From: Planctomycetota bacterium
GTDB lineage: Bacteria; Planctomycetota; UBA8742; UBA2392
NCBI GenBank assembly: GCA_025993795.1
Contig: JAMQHL010000070.1
Location: 39,832-103,831, forward strand
Reading direction: 5' to 3'
Length of the DNA: 64,000 nt
This document shows, piece after piece, positions 1 through 9,006 of the stretch (the first letter of the stretch is position 1; the number at the start of each line of letters is the position of its first letter). Made by a program: the position numbers and the translations under genes. The notes beneath the pieces were generated by a model, which was not told the DNA's origin, searched no databases, and saw only the letters and a list, made by a program, of their open reading frames with translations.

Positions 1-1083
1 CTTGCGGACTACCCCAGCAATACGGAAGTGCCGGTCATCCTGATGGTGGCCCTGAAAGACCGCAGCTGGCGCATTCGCGACGTGGCCATCGACGCGCTGG
101 CCAAGGTTGCCGGCAAGACCAGTGAAGACCAGATCATCCTGGCACTGATCAACCAGCTTGCTGTCGAGTCCGGCAAACTGCGCGAGAACCTGCGCAACGC
201 GCTGCGCAAAATCACCGGAGAGCGCCTGGGCACGGACAGCGACGAGTGGAGCGAGTGGTTCAAGAACAAGAAGCGCAGCGAGCAGGGCCTGCCCGAAAAG
301 AAGGGCGGCGACAAGGGCACGCGCGTCAAGGTGTTCAAGACCGAGAGCTTCAGCGACCGCTACGTGTTCGTGCTGGATACGTCCGTGTCGATGCTCAAGA
401 AGATCACCGACGAAGAGAAAGAAAAGCTGAAGAAGTCGATCTCGGGCGACGGCGATGACAAAGACCCCCGCCGGCCGCTCGACTGGAGCCTGATCAACTG
501 CAAGCTCGACCTGGCACGCGAAGAAATGATCCGCAGCCTTGAAGTGATGGACCCTGAGAAGACACGCTTCACGCTGATCACGTTCGCTGAGAAGATCACC
601 GTATGGAAAGACGAATTGGTGCCCACAGAGCCCAAGATCGTCAACGAAGTTGCAGACTACCTGCGCGCGATCAAGGGCGGCAAGACCACCAACATCTGGG
701 GCGCGCTGGACAAGGCATATGACCTGAGCGAGCAGATCGCAGGCGTAGATACCGACAAGCGCAAGCCCAAGAAACGCGACAAGGTCGTTACCGGCCCCCA
801 CCGCGACGAGGCACTGCCTGACACCATCTATCTGTACACAGACGGATGGGCGACCTACGGCAAGTACGCCGGCGACGACAAGAACTGGCAGAAGTTCAGC
901 CAGGAAGAGAAGTCAAAAATGTACCACGCCATCATGAAGGAAATGAAAGAAGAGCTGAAAGATCGCAACCGCGTCTCGCGCATGACCATCCACTGCATCG
1001 GCGTGGGTGATCCGCAGGACAACTACACCCTGAAAGACATCGCAAGCATGACGCGCGGCGAATACATCGCCATCGGCAAGTAG
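1..1083 (+). CDS. HEAT-repeat plus von Willebrand factor A protein, 5' end missing
   Basis: The reading frame is open from base 1, so the N-terminus lies outside the window; the GTG at 28 is internal. The first ~90 visible residues form alpha-helical HEAT-type repeats (VPVILMVALKDRSWRIRDVA, then AIDALAKVAGK). A basic linker leads into a VWA domain: the metal-ion-dependent adhesion site DTSVS is at 376-390, after the hydrophobic strand YVFVL. A second conserved VWA element, TNIWGALDKA, follows at about 700. HEAT-VWA fusions are common in Planctomycetota and probably mediate protein-protein contacts. The substrate is unknown. A strong terminator follows the stop codon, so this is the last gene of its unit. 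Confidence 0.8.
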   Translation, partial: LADYPSNTEVPVILMVALKDRSWRIRDVAIDALAKVAGKTSEDQIILALINQLAVESGKLRENLRNALRKITGERLGTDSDEWSEWFKNKKRSEQGLPEKKGGDKGTRVKVFKTESFSDRYVFVLDTSVSMLKKITDEEKEKLKKSISGDGDDKDPRRPLDWSLINCKLDLAREEMIRSLEVMDPEKTRFTLITFAEKITVWKDELVPTEPKIVNEVADYLRAIKGGKTTNIWGALDKAYDLSEQIAGVDTDKRKPKKRDKVVTGPHRDEALPDTIYLYTDGWATYGKYAGDDKNWQKFSQEEKSKMYHAIMKEMKEELKDRNRVSRMTIHCIGVGDPQDNYTLKDIASMTRGEYIAIGK

Positions 1084-1105
1084 CATGCGCACGTGACACC
1101 GCAAG

Positions 1106-1137
1106 AGGCCCGGCTGAAACGCCGGGCCTTGGCTTTT
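1106..1137 (+). terminator. Rho-independent terminator after the HEAT/VWA gene
   Basis: A perfect 9-bp stem, AGGCCCGGC (1106-1114) against GCCGGGCCT (1121-1129), closes a 6-nt loop and is followed by TGGCTTTT. It lies 22 bp after the stop codon at 1081-1083. Confidence 0.75.
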
Positions 1138-1162
1138 CAACGCGCCAGGCACAGCCATCGGG

Positions 1163-1168
1163 TAGACT
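1163..1168 (+). promoter_or_regulatory. Candidate leaderless -10 box (TAGACT, 6 nt before ATG)
   Basis: TAGACT ends exactly 6 nt before the ATG at 1175. There is no Shine-Dalgarno sequence. The same geometry recurs before six other genes in the window (26672, 49998, 54436, 59523, 61643, 62404). No good -35 is visible. Confidence 0.45.
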
Positions 1169-1174
1169 CAGGCC

Positions 1175-1669
1175 ATGGACCGACGGCAGCAACTGCTGAT
1201 CCGCAACATCGTGGCCGGCGCGCTGCTGCTTGCACTGATTGTCGCGGTCGCAGCCTGGGCGGGGTTGTTTGAGGGCGCCGAATCGGATGACGCGCAGATC
1301 CGGGGGTTGATCGATCGCGCCCGCGACGAGATCAACGATCACGACTACGATGACTTTCTCAAACTGTGCGACCTCACACCCGCCGAGCGCGAAGCATGGC
1401 TGGGCGCGATTGAGGGCCAGCCGCTATCGAACTTTGTCGTCGTCGACACCCTTGAGCCACGCGGGCTTATCAGCGTGCCAGCCGGCGCCACGGAGTACCA
1501 GGTTGGCGTAAATGCGATCAGCCATCTTGAAGTGCCCTTCAAGGGCAGCATCCAGGCCGACTCCATCAATGGCACGTTCTACTTTGTGAAGGTCGAGGGC
1601 CGCTGGCGCATTGACCTCGACAAGTCCGCAGCCACGCTGCCGTATATTCCCAAACCCAAACGGCGTTAG
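1175..1669 (+). CDS. Membrane-anchored protein with NTF2-like appearance
   Basis: 164 aa. A charged N-terminus (MDRRQQLLIR) is followed by one transmembrane segment at residues ~11-30, then an extracytoplasmic domain beginning with two acidic helices (DDAQIRGLIDRARDEINDHD). The remaining alpha+beta pattern, ending in FYFVKVEGRWRIDLDK, resembles small NTF2/SnoaL-like folds that often cap membrane anchors; this is a fold-level guess only. There is no ribosome site, and a -10-like TAGACT sits 6 nt upstream, so the mRNA may be leaderless. Its last codons overlap the end of mraY on the opposite strand by 4 bp (convergent). Function unknown. Confidence 0.75.
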   Translation: MDRRQQLLIRNIVAGALLLALIVAVAAWAGLFEGAESDDAQIRGLIDRARDEINDHDYDDFLKLCDLTPAEREAWLGAIEGQPLSNFVVVDTLEPRGLISVPAGATEYQVGVNAISHLEVPFKGSIQADSINGTFYFVKVEGRWRIDLDKSAATLPYIPKPKRR

Positions 1670-2826
1670 CGCTCGACGACTGCGCCTGCGGTATCGCGCG
1701 GACCTTCAATCGCCACGGGTGCAACCGGCACATGCACAGCCGGACGTATCGTAATCGGCAACAGCGCCAGGGCAAACAGCGCGCAGGCCATGGCCGCCTT
1801 CCAGAAGTTGCGCGTCACCCGCGTTTCATGCCACCCGCCAAACTGGAAGTGATGATGCAGCGGCGAGCACCGGAAGATGCGCTTGCCCTTACTCGCCTTG
1901 AAGTAGCCAACCTGCAGAATCACCGATCCGGCTTCGGCCACAAACACGCCACCTGCCACCGCGAGCAGCAACTCCATCCGCCCCAGCACCGCCATCAATC
2001 CCAGCAGCGCGCCCAGGCCCAGGCTGCCGGTGTCGCCCATAAACACCTTGGCCGGGTGGCGGTTCCAAACCAGAAAGCCCAGCAACCCGCCGGCCCCGGC
2101 CATGCCCAGCACCGCCACAGCCCACGAAAGCGCGGGGTCAGTCTCGCCGAAGATGGCAAACAGCGCCGCGGCACCGCCCAGCGCGTAGAAGGCGATTGCA
2201 CCGGTGCCGCCAGCCAGCCCATCGAGACCGTCTGTCAGGTTGTACGCGTTGCCTGCCCCTACCATCACCAGCATGCCCAGCGGAACGATCAGCCAGCCGA
2301 TCTCAAGCCGTAGAAACGGCAGCAGCAGCACACGCCCCTCAGGCCCCAGCAGCACCGCTGCCGCGGCACACGCCACGGCCGCGATTCCGCACTGCGCCAG
2401 CAACTTGTCGCGCGACGAGATGCCGTCTTTGCCGCGCCTGGTGAGCTTGCAGTAATCGTCATAGAGACCAAGCAAGGCGCTTGCTGCCACCACGCCCGCT
2501 GCAATGCCGAACACGCCCCAGATTCTTGCGGGCGCGCCCAGCGCCGTCAGCACAATGCCGCCAACGAGCATCGCCGCCAGCACAGCGGGAACCAGAAATG
2601 CGCCGCCCATGGTGGGCGTGTTCTTCTTGTCGGCGTGCAACAGGTTCAGGTAGTCGCTGGCTTTGCGCTGCTCACCGTCGTTGAGCTTGCGCTTGACCAG
2701 CCAAGGTATCACAAGTCGTCCGCCGCCAACGCTGCAGGCAACACCCGCGGCAAACACGCCAAACAGCATGCCCAGCGCAGCCACAAGGCCCGAGCCTGCA
2801 AACGCGAGTGTCATGGCAGTCTGCAT
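1666..2826 (-). CDS. mraY: Phospho-N-acetylmuramoyl-pentapeptide transferase (MraY)
   Basis: 386 aa, usual family length. Transfers phospho-MurNAc-pentapeptide from UDP to undecaprenyl phosphate on the cytoplasmic face of the inner membrane, making lipid I. About ten hydrophobic segments are visible, with the family motifs in order: DKKNTPTMGG, the Asp-Asp motif GLYDDYCK, NAYNLTDGLDGLA, the catalytic-Asp loop FMGDTGSLGLGA, and the histidine motif HHHFQFGG near the C-terminus. It starts 8 nt after murF and is the last gene of this division/cell-wall run. The usual next genes (murD, ftsW, murG, murC) do not follow; the downstream neighbour is convergent. Confidence 0.97.
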   Translation of the reverse strand: MQTAMTLAFAGSGLVAALGMLFGVFAAGVACSVGGGRLVIPWLVKRKLNDGEQRKASDYLNLLHADKKNTPTMGGAFLVPAVLAAMLVGGIVLTALGAPARIWGVFGIAAGVVAASALLGLYDDYCKLTRRGKDGISSRDKLLAQCGIAAVACAAAAVLLGPEGRVLLLPFLRLEIGWLIVPLGMLVMVGAGNAYNLTDGLDGLAGGTGAIAFYALGGAAALFAIFGETDPALSWAVAVLGMAGAGGLLGFLVWNRHPAKVFMGDTGSLGLGALLGLMAVLGRMELLLAVAGGVFVAEAGSVILQVGYFKASKGKRIFRCSPLHHHFQFGGWHETRVTRNFWKAAMACALFALALLPITIRPAVHVPVAPVAIEGPRDTAGAVVER

Positions 2827-2834
2827 GTGCGATC

Positions 2835-4343
2835 CTAGGCAGCGGGTTTGCTGAGCACGTCGGGCAGGGGGTCACCAACCGGTCGTTCGCGGCGGGTGGG
2901 GCGCAGGACGTGCGATGCCGCCCCACCGTGCTGCTTGTGCAGCGCGGTAACCAGCCGGTTCATCTTCATGCCATTGCTGCCCTTGACCAGCAGCACATCT
3001 CCGGCGCGCAGCTCGGCGATCACATGCTCTGCCGCTTCATCGGAAGAGTCGAAACGCCAGACCGTGCCCTTGCCGGTTTCGAGAAAATGTTCTTCATAGA
3101 TTTCCGCCAGCGCCCGCATGCGCTTGCCCACGGCGACAACCAGGTCAACGGGCTGCGCGGTACCTGCCCATGCCACTTCGCGGTGCAGGCGTTCACTGGC
3201 CGGGCCAAGCTCCAGCATGTCGCCCAGAATGGCAATGCGATGTCCGTTGCACGGAAACTTCGCAAGTGTACGCAGGGCGGCGCACGTGCTGGCCGGATTT
3301 GCGTTGTAGCTGTCATCCAGCAGGCCGATGCCGCCGATCTCCTGGAACTCAAGGCGCCGGCCTACCGGCAGCACACGCCGCAGTGCTGTCTGCATGTCAA
3401 ACATGTTGACGCCGCTGACCCAGCCTACCGCAATGGCGGCGAGCGCATTCATCACATTGTGCTCGCCGTGCAGGCCAAGCCGAAACTCGTGCTTGTCATT
3501 CAGAAGAAAGTGGGTGCCGTGCCGGTTGCAGCGAATGTCGTCGGCGCGCAACTCGCAGCGCGAGTCGGTGCCAAAACTGACGACGCGGCAGTCGGCGCGC
3601 TCGGCGGCAGTTACACAGCGCGGGTCGTCAAAGTTCACGATCGCTATGCCATCGCGCGGCAGGCAGGCAAGCAGTTCGCTTTCTTCGCGCACGACGCCGT
3701 CAAGATCGCCCAGGCCTTCCAGGTGCTCTTCGCTGATACTGGTCAACACGGCGCACTGGGGCGCCGCGACCTTGGCCAAGGCCGCAATCTCGCCCGGCTC
3801 GCTGGTGCCCATCTCAATGACCGCGAAGTCGTGGTGCTCGTTCAGGCGCAGCAGCGTATGCGGCACGCCAACCCGGTTGTTCTCGTTCGCTTCGTTAGTC
3901 AGCACGGAAAAGCCCGAGCGCAGAACCCCGCTGACCAGTTCGCGCGTTGTCGTCTTGCCGTTACTACCACCGATGCCGATCACGCAGGCCTTGTGCTGGT
4001 CGCGGTGCCAGCGCGCCAGGCGGCCGAGTGCGGTCAGCGCGTCCTCGACGATGATCGTGGGCACCCGCGGCACGAAACCGTCGGGAATGCGCGAGGTGAC
4101 AAGCGCGCAGGCGCCCTTGGCCTGGGCGTCGGCCAGGTATTCTGCGCCATCGAAGTTCGGTCCGCGCAACGCGACAAACAGGTCGCCGGGCACAATCGTG
4201 CGCGTGTCGGTACAGACCGAGCACACGCGCACTGGCACCGTGCGATTGCTTTCGTCGCTTTCATGGCCGTCAACGCCGTCGGGCCGGCGCAACCAGATGC
4301 CGCCGACGGCAAGCTTGACGTCACGAACCAGAAGACCCGGCAT
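2835..4343 (-). CDS. murF: UDP-MurNAc-tripeptide:D-Ala-D-Ala ligase (MurF)
   Basis: About 502 aa. Cytoplasmic ATP-dependent ligase adding D-Ala-D-Ala to UDP-MurNAc-tripeptide. The P-loop is GGSNGKTTT, the Mur-ligase carboxylate-contact motif appears as EMGTSEPGEIA, and the C-terminal-domain motif is DDSYNANPAS. Two ATGs lie just after the murE stop (4349 and 4343). The second is preferred because GAGG sits 6 nt before it; a longer frame to 4394 would run 43 nt into murE. Transcribed between murE and mraY with almost no gaps, so translational coupling is likely. Confidence 0.95.
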   Translation of the reverse strand: MPGLLVRDVKLAVGGIWLRRPDGVDGHESDESNRTVPVRVCSVCTDTRTIVPGDLFVALRGPNFDGAEYLADAQAKGACALVTSRIPDGFVPRVPTIIVEDALTALGRLARWHRDQHKACVIGIGGSNGKTTTRELVSGVLRSGFSVLTNEANENNRVGVPHTLLRLNEHHDFAVIEMGTSEPGEIAALAKVAAPQCAVLTSISEEHLEGLGDLDGVVREESELLACLPRDGIAIVNFDDPRCVTAAERADCRVVSFGTDSRCELRADDIRCNRHGTHFLLNDKHEFRLGLHGEHNVMNALAAIAVGWVSGVNMFDMQTALRRVLPVGRRLEFQEIGGIGLLDDSYNANPASTCAALRTLAKFPCNGHRIAILGDMLELGPASERLHREVAWAGTAQPVDLVVAVGKRMRALAEIYEEHFLETGKGTVWRFDSSDEAAEHVIAELRAGDVLLVKGSNGMKMNRLVTALHKQHGGAASHVLRPTRRERPVGDPLPDVLSKPAA

Positions 4344-4351
4344 GTGCATCC

Positions 4352-5866
4352 TCAGACAGAGACAGCGCGTCGGCCGCTTCCCGCGACACCCCAATAGAAA
4401 TCGAGCGCGCTGCGGGCTTCTTCTCTGTCGTCAAAATGCACGGTCCGGTCTGAGAAAATCTGGTAGTCCTCGTGGCCTTTGCCGACAATCACGATGACGT
4501 CGTCGGGCGAGGCTTCTGCCACGGCGCGGCGAATCGCGTCGCGGCGATCGACGTACGTCTCCACTGGGCGACGCTGCGGCGAAATGCCCGCGAGAATTTC
4601 TTCGATAATCGCCTGCGGGTCTTCGCTGCGCGGGTTGTCGCTGGTGACGATCGGTCGATCAGACAGCTCGGCGCCGATCGCACCCATTTTTGGCCGCTTG
4701 GTGCGGTCGCGGTCGCCGCCGCAACCGAACACGCAGACCAGCCGGCGGCCCGCACACACCTTGCGCAGCGTGCCCAGTACGTTCTCCATCGCGTCGGGCG
4801 TATGGGCATAGTCAACAAACACGCTGGGCGCCGGCTGCTCAAACGCGACGCGCTCAAGGCGGCCCGGCGCGCCCTTGAATGCAAGCACCGCGCCGCGAAT
4901 CTTGCGCAGCGGCAGGTCAAGGGCCAGCGCCATGGAAACAGCGCCGGCGACGTTTTCGACGTTATAGCGGCCCGTCAGCGGGCTCACGAACAGCGCCGCG
5001 CGGTCCAGCCAGCGCATGCCGAAGCTCATGCCTTCAAGCCCCAGGCGTACCTGCTCAATCTGCAGGTCTGCGCCGGCTGCCTGCCCAACGCCGAACGCCA
5101 GACCCTTTACCCGCTCCAGCATGCGGGGCCCGTACTCGGCATCGATGTTGATCACGCCCGCGCCGGCGACCGGGTCCAGCATGTCAAACAGACGGGCCTT
5201 GGCGTTGAAGTAGTTTTCGAAATCGCCGTGATAGTCCAGGTGATCGCGGGTCAAATTGGTAAAGATGCCGCCCGCAAGGCGCACGCCGGCAATGCGCTCC
5301 TGGTCGAGGGCGTGGCTGGAAACTTCCATCACGCAGGCTTCCTGCCCCAGTGCGCGCATCTCGGCCAGTGTGCGGTGGACTTCCAGCGCGCCGGGTGTGG
5401 TCAGTTTTGCGGTCCGCTTTTCGTTGCCGACGATGTTCCAGACCGTTCCCATCAAGCCGCAGCGAATGCCGCAGCGTTCAAAGATCTCGCGCAGCAGAAA
5501 TGCGCTGGTGGTCTTGCCGTTGGTGCCCGTGATCCCGATGACTTTCATGTGGCGCGAGGGCTCGCCGTGCAGCAGGCTTGCCAGATGGCCCAGTGTGCGG
5601 CGCGGGTTGTCGCTGACAATCTGCGGCACCAGCTTGAACTCTTTCAATGGGCGACCGACCAGCAGGGCACCGGCCCCGGCATTCAGGGCATCGCGCACGT
5701 ACTGCGTGCCGTCGGCTTTGCTGCCGGGCAGCGCCGCAAACAGGTTGCCGGGCATGACGTGGCGCGAATCGTCAACCGCGCCGGTGATTCGAAGGCGTTG
5801 CAGGTTCAGCACCCAGATGCTGGGGTCCAGCGTCTTCAGGGCACGCGCAAGCAGATGAAACCGCAT
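4352..5866 (-). CDS. murE: UDP-MurNAc-tripeptide synthetase, meso-DAP type (MurE)
   Basis: 504 aa. Adds the third residue to UDP-MurNAc-L-Ala-D-Glu. The ATP-binding P-loop GITGTNGKTTS, the HALDQERIAG region and the substrate motif DNPRSEDP are visible. In characterised MurE enzymes DNPR selects meso-diaminopimelate rather than lysine, so DAP-type peptidoglycan is expected. The start is supported by GAGGAG about 6 nt upstream of the ATG, overlapping the ftsI stop region (2-nt gap). Lies between ftsI and murF in the cell-wall cluster. Confidence 0.96.
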   Translation of the reverse strand: MRFHLLARALKTLDPSIWVLNLQRLRITGAVDDSRHVMPGNLFAALPGSKADGTQYVRDALNAGAGALLVGRPLKEFKLVPQIVSDNPRRTLGHLASLLHGEPSRHMKVIGITGTNGKTTSAFLLREIFERCGIRCGLMGTVWNIVGNEKRTAKLTTPGALEVHRTLAEMRALGQEACVMEVSSHALDQERIAGVRLAGGIFTNLTRDHLDYHGDFENYFNAKARLFDMLDPVAGAGVINIDAEYGPRMLERVKGLAFGVGQAAGADLQIEQVRLGLEGMSFGMRWLDRAALFVSPLTGRYNVENVAGAVSMALALDLPLRKIRGAVLAFKGAPGRLERVAFEQPAPSVFVDYAHTPDAMENVLGTLRKVCAGRRLVCVFGCGGDRDRTKRPKMGAIGAELSDRPIVTSDNPRSEDPQAIIEEILAGISPQRRPVETYVDRRDAIRRAVAEASPDDVIVIVGKGHEDYQIFSDRTVHFDDREEARSALDFYWGVAGSGRRAVSV

Positions 5867-5868
5867 GG

Positions 5869-7722
5869 CTACTCCTCTGTCTCTTTCCCGGCAGCGCGTT
5901 CTGGTACTCCCAGATGCTTGAGTGATCGCAGCACGACCCGCGCAACTGTGGGCGCAGCGACGGTTCCGCCGTAATGCCGGATGCGCCAGCCGTACTTGTT
6001 GACGTTGCGGCCGCGGGCCTCGTTCACGACGACGATGATGCTGATGACGGGGTCTTCGGCGGGCGCGAACCCGACGAAGCTGCAGATCTTGTCAGTCGTG
6101 TACTGGCCGTCCTTGACCTTGTGGGCCGTGCCCGTCTTGCCTGCAATCTGGTATTGCGGCAGCAGGGCATTTCGCGCCGTGCCCTCGTTCACGACGTCGG
6201 CCAGCATCGGGCGCAATGCCAGCGTCGTCTGCTCACTCATCCAGCAATCAAGCAACTCACGCGGCTGGCCCTGGTGCAGCACCTTCTTGTCTGCACCGGT
6301 GACGCTCCGAATCACGTAGGGTTTGTAGACGTGGCCGCCGTTGGCAAGCGTGTTGAAGCAGTTCAGCATCTGCAAAGGCGTCACCTGGATCTCGTAGCCC
6401 ATGCAGACCGACACCAGCGAGTTGGGCACCGTCCAGTCGGCTTTCTTGCGGATAATGCCCGGGCTTTCACCAAACCGCGTACCACCCATGTCGAATCCGG
6501 TGCGCTGTGCAAAACCGACACCGGTCACGGCGGCGTGAACTTCGTCAATGCCCAGCATCATGCCGACGCGTGCGACGCAGGTGTTGCTGGAGTGCACGAT
6601 GGCCTGGCGCACGGTGACGTATTCGCGTCCGTTGCGCTGGATGCGGGCTTCAGGCAGGATTTCGTGGCCCTTGTCGCTGACCAGCTTGCGCCGGCCCTGC
6701 ACCTTCAGTTCAACGTCGTACTCAATCAGGCTGTCGGGCGTGATCAGGCCTTTCTCAAAGGCGCGGGCATAAATGATCGGCTTGATCATGCTGCCGGGTT
6801 CAAAGGCGTCGGTGATTGCGGTGTTCTTGCGGCTTGCGGGATCGCCGTTGCGTTCGTTTGGGTCAAAGCTGGGGTAGTTTGCAATGCCGAGAATGGCGCC
6901 GCTGTGCGTTTCCATGACCACGATCGTCGCCGACACGGGGTCCCAGCGTTCAATACAGGTGCGCAATTCGTCTTCGACAATGGCTTGCACGCCGCTGTTC
7001 AGCGTCAGTTCGACGCGGGCGCCGTCCATCGGCTGCTGCACGGCGTCGTCCATGCCCTCAATCGGGCGGCCAAGCGCGTCCACCATGGTGACCCGGGTAC
7101 CGGGCCGTGCTGCCAGCCAGCTTTCAAGGGCGCGCTCGACGCCCTCAAGCCCTTCCATGTCGCGCCCGACAAAGCCGACAATCTGTGAGGCAAAGTTGCC
7201 CAGCGGATAGCGGCGCGTTTCGATGTTGCGAATCTCGACACCCGGCAACTCGCCAAGTTTCAGCGACGCCCGGATGCGCTCAACGTTCTCGAGGGGCGTT
7301 TCGTACTGAACGCAGTAGTAGGCCTTGTCACGGCGCTGGTAAAGCTGTTCTTCCAGCGCCCGGGCATAGTCGCCATCGTGACCCAGCAAACCGGCAAGCC
7401 GCGTCGCGAGTTCCGCCCGTTCACCGCCGGGTACGGCTCGCGGGTTCACCACGATGCTTGCCCCGCTGAATGTCGTCTGCGCAAGGCTGACGTTGTCAGC
7501 CGTGTAGATGCCGCCGCGCGTGCCGGGCAGGCTGACGCTGCGGGTGTTGTTTGCGTTGCGCTGCGCCAGGTACTCGTCGTGGTGCACCACCTGCAGGCTG
7601 TAAAGGCGCCCGGTCAGGCCGAACATCAGGATGACAATCACGCCAAGCCCCCAGCTCGCCGCGCGGCGCGGGGAACGGATCAAGCCCTGATCCGACAGCA
7701 TCCATAACAGAGCCCTGGCCAA
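5869..7722 (-). CDS. ftsI: Septal peptidoglycan transpeptidase (FtsI/PBP3 type)
   Basis: About 617 aa. Class B penicillin-binding protein: a short cytoplasmic tail, one membrane anchor (VIVILMFGLTGRLYSLQVV), a PBP dimerisation region (GTRGGIYTADNVSLA), then a transpeptidase domain with the catalytic triad motifs SMIK (in FEPGSMIKPI), SSN (in HSSNTC) and KTG (in AGKTGTAHKV). It cross-links septal peptidoglycan in the periplasm. The preferred start is TTG at 7722: AAGGTGAGG lies 6 nt upstream and the codon comes 1 nt after the ftsL stop. GTG at 7734 and ATG at 7701 are weaker alternatives. No C-terminal PASTA domains are visible. Confidence 0.93.
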   Translation of the reverse strand: MARALLWMLSDQGLIRSPRRAASWGLGVIVILMFGLTGRLYSLQVVHHDEYLAQRNANNTRSVSLPGTRGGIYTADNVSLAQTTFSGASIVVNPRAVPGGERAELATRLAGLLGHDGDYARALEEQLYQRRDKAYYCVQYETPLENVERIRASLKLGELPGVEIRNIETRRYPLGNFASQIVGFVGRDMEGLEGVERALESWLAARPGTRVTMVDALGRPIEGMDDAVQQPMDGARVELTLNSGVQAIVEDELRTCIERWDPVSATIVVMETHSGAILGIANYPSFDPNERNGDPASRKNTAITDAFEPGSMIKPIIYARAFEKGLITPDSLIEYDVELKVQGRRKLVSDKGHEILPEARIQRNGREYVTVRQAIVHSSNTCVARVGMMLGIDEVHAAVTGVGFAQRTGFDMGGTRFGESPGIIRKKADWTVPNSLVSVCMGYEIQVTPLQMLNCFNTLANGGHVYKPYVIRSVTGADKKVLHQGQPRELLDCWMSEQTTLALRPMLADVVNEGTARNALLPQYQIAGKTGTAHKVKDGQYTTDKICSFVGFAPAEDPVISIIVVVNEARGRNVNKYGWRIRHYGGTVAAPTVARVVLRSLKHLGVPERAAGKETEE

Positions 7723-7723
7723 G

Positions 7724-8032
7724 TTAGTCCTCACCTTGCTTTGTATCTTCGGGCGCCTTCTCCTGGCGCTTGCCGGGTATTGCGGGCAGGCCGTCTTCCG
7801 GCGGCAGAAGGTTGATGCCCTCAGCGCGGACACGGCGAATCATCTCGGCCGGGTTGCTGGCAGCCGCGTGTTTGTCTTTCAGTACCCGGTTGGCTTCCTG
7901 CAGGTCGCGAAGTTCGCGATTAAGTTGTGCGGTTTCAAACCCCACGCTGCGAATCTGCACGCGCTGGCCGACAATGACGGCGCCAAGCGAGACCAGGAAT
8001 ACAATGAGGATGATGCCGACTTTTAGGTTCAT
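7724..8032 (-). CDS. ftsL: FtsL/DivIC-like division protein
   Basis: 102 aa from the ATG at 8032. One transmembrane helix immediately after the start (LKVGIILIVFLVSLGAVIVG) is followed by a short periplasmic coiled coil (QLNRELRDLQEANRVLKDKH) and a tail ending in charged residues: the size, topology and position (between rsmH and ftsI) of FtsL. Sequence conservation in this family is too low for residue-level proof. A TTG at 8119 would give a 131-aa form with a basic cytoplasmic tail, but it would overlap rsmH by 64 nt and has no ribosome site. Confidence 0.75.
   Translation of the reverse strand: MNLKVGIILIVFLVSLGAVIVGQRVQIRSVGFETAQLNRELRDLQEANRVLKDKHAAASNPAEMIRRVRAEGINLLPPEDGLPAIPGKRQEKAPEDTKQGED
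7729..7737 (-). promoter_or_regulatory. Strong ribosome binding site fixing a TTG start for ftsI
   Basis: The minus strand reads AAGGTGAGG, then ACTAAC (containing the ftsL TAA stop), then TTG. It is the best ribosome site in the cluster and argues for a TTG start codon. Confidence 0.65.
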
Positions 8033-8055
8033 TCGTTTCGCGTTCCGAGGCCGCT

Positions 8056-9006
8056 TCAGCGGTGTCTCTTGCTTCGATACCTGTCCGCGCCTTCCACCTT
8101 CTCTGGCGCTTCCCCCCAAGCGAATACCCGCAACTTCGCGCTTCTTGATCGCGGGTTGCCTGCGCGCTCTGCTTCATCGGCGGTTATCGGTGCCGGCTTG
8201 AGGATTCTCCCGCGCTCCCGGGTCTGCCAGTCACGATATGTCTGCTTGACGATTCGATCCTCCAGCGAATGAAACGAGATCACGGCAACCACACCGCGCT
8301 CGTCCATGCCGTCCGGCACAGCCATCAGGGCGCGTTCAAGCTCGCGCAGTTCATCGTTCACATGAATCCGCAGCGCCTGAAACGTGCGCGTCGCCGGGTC
8401 AATCCGGTGCTGGCCCTTCCCGTAGGCGCGACGGCAAATGAGCGCAAGGTCTTCGGTTGTGCTCAACCGGCCCTGCGTCAATGCAGACTTGATACCCTTG
8501 GCGATGCGCCGTGAGTGCCGCTCTTCGCCAAGCCGCCAGATCACGTCCGCAATCTCGTCTTCCGCCGCGCCCTCGAGAAACGCTAGAGCACTGCCTCCGC
8601 TACCGGGGTCCATCCGCATGTCGATGGGCCCGCTTTTCTGAAAACTGAATCCCCGCTCCGGCCGATCTAACTGCCAGCTTGAGACACCCAGGTCTAAGAG
8701 AAGACCCTGCGCACGCCCCAAACCCAAAGCAGAGAGCTGTTCATGCCACTGGCTGAACCGGCTGTGTGCGACAACGGCACGCTCTCCGAACTGTCGAAGA
8801 TGCTGAGCCGCGCTTTCCAGCGCCGCGTTGTCGCGGTCGAGTCCCAGGACTCGCAGCCCTGTATACCGCGCGAGCAAGGCGGCACTGTGTCCACCAAAGC
8901 CGCAGGTACCGTCCACGACAAGCGCGCCAGATGGCAAGGCCCCGAAGGCCCGCACAACCGCTGCGACAAGGACGGGAAGGTGTTCGGCCACGGCGGGTTC
9001 AAACAA
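8056..9006 (-). CDS. rsmH: 16S rRNA m4C1402 methyltransferase (RsmH/MraW)
   Basis: 316 aa. SAM-dependent N4-methylation of C1402 of 16S rRNA. Visible motifs: HLPVLV near the start, the SAM motif DGTCGFGGHS, LLLDLGVSSWQLD, the RsmH signature ERGFSFQKSGPIDMRMD, and NDELRELERAL. The assigned start is a TTG whose codon overlaps the stop of the 84-aa gene upstream (8-nt overlap); GTG at 8991 is an alternative and would remove only five residues. Overlapping frames suggest coupling to the upstream small gene. Confidence 0.94.
   Translation of the reverse strand: MFEPAVAEHLPVLVAAVVRAFGALPSGALVVDGTCGFGGHSAALLARYTGLRVLGLDRDNAALESAAQHLRQFGERAVVAHSRFSQWHEQLSALGLGRAQGLLLDLGVSSWQLDRPERGFSFQKSGPIDMRMDPGSGGSALAFLEGAAEDEIADVIWRLGEERHSRRIAKGIKSALTQGRLSTTEDLALICRRAYGKGQHRIDPATRTFQALRIHVNDELRELERALMAVPDGMDERGVVAVISFHSLEDRIVKQTYRDWQTRERGRILKPAPITADEAERAGNPRSRSAKLRVFAWGEAPEKVEGADRYRSKRHR

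Noticed and set aside
2808..4397. Long open frame antisense to murF
   Set aside because: Typical shadow of a high-GC gene. The antisense translation has no domain, its start codon lies inside a neighbouring gene, and the opposite strand encodes an unmistakable Mur ligase. The same reasoning removes the long plus-strand frames opposite murE, ftsI, dxs, nadK, the ABC exporter and the large kinase.
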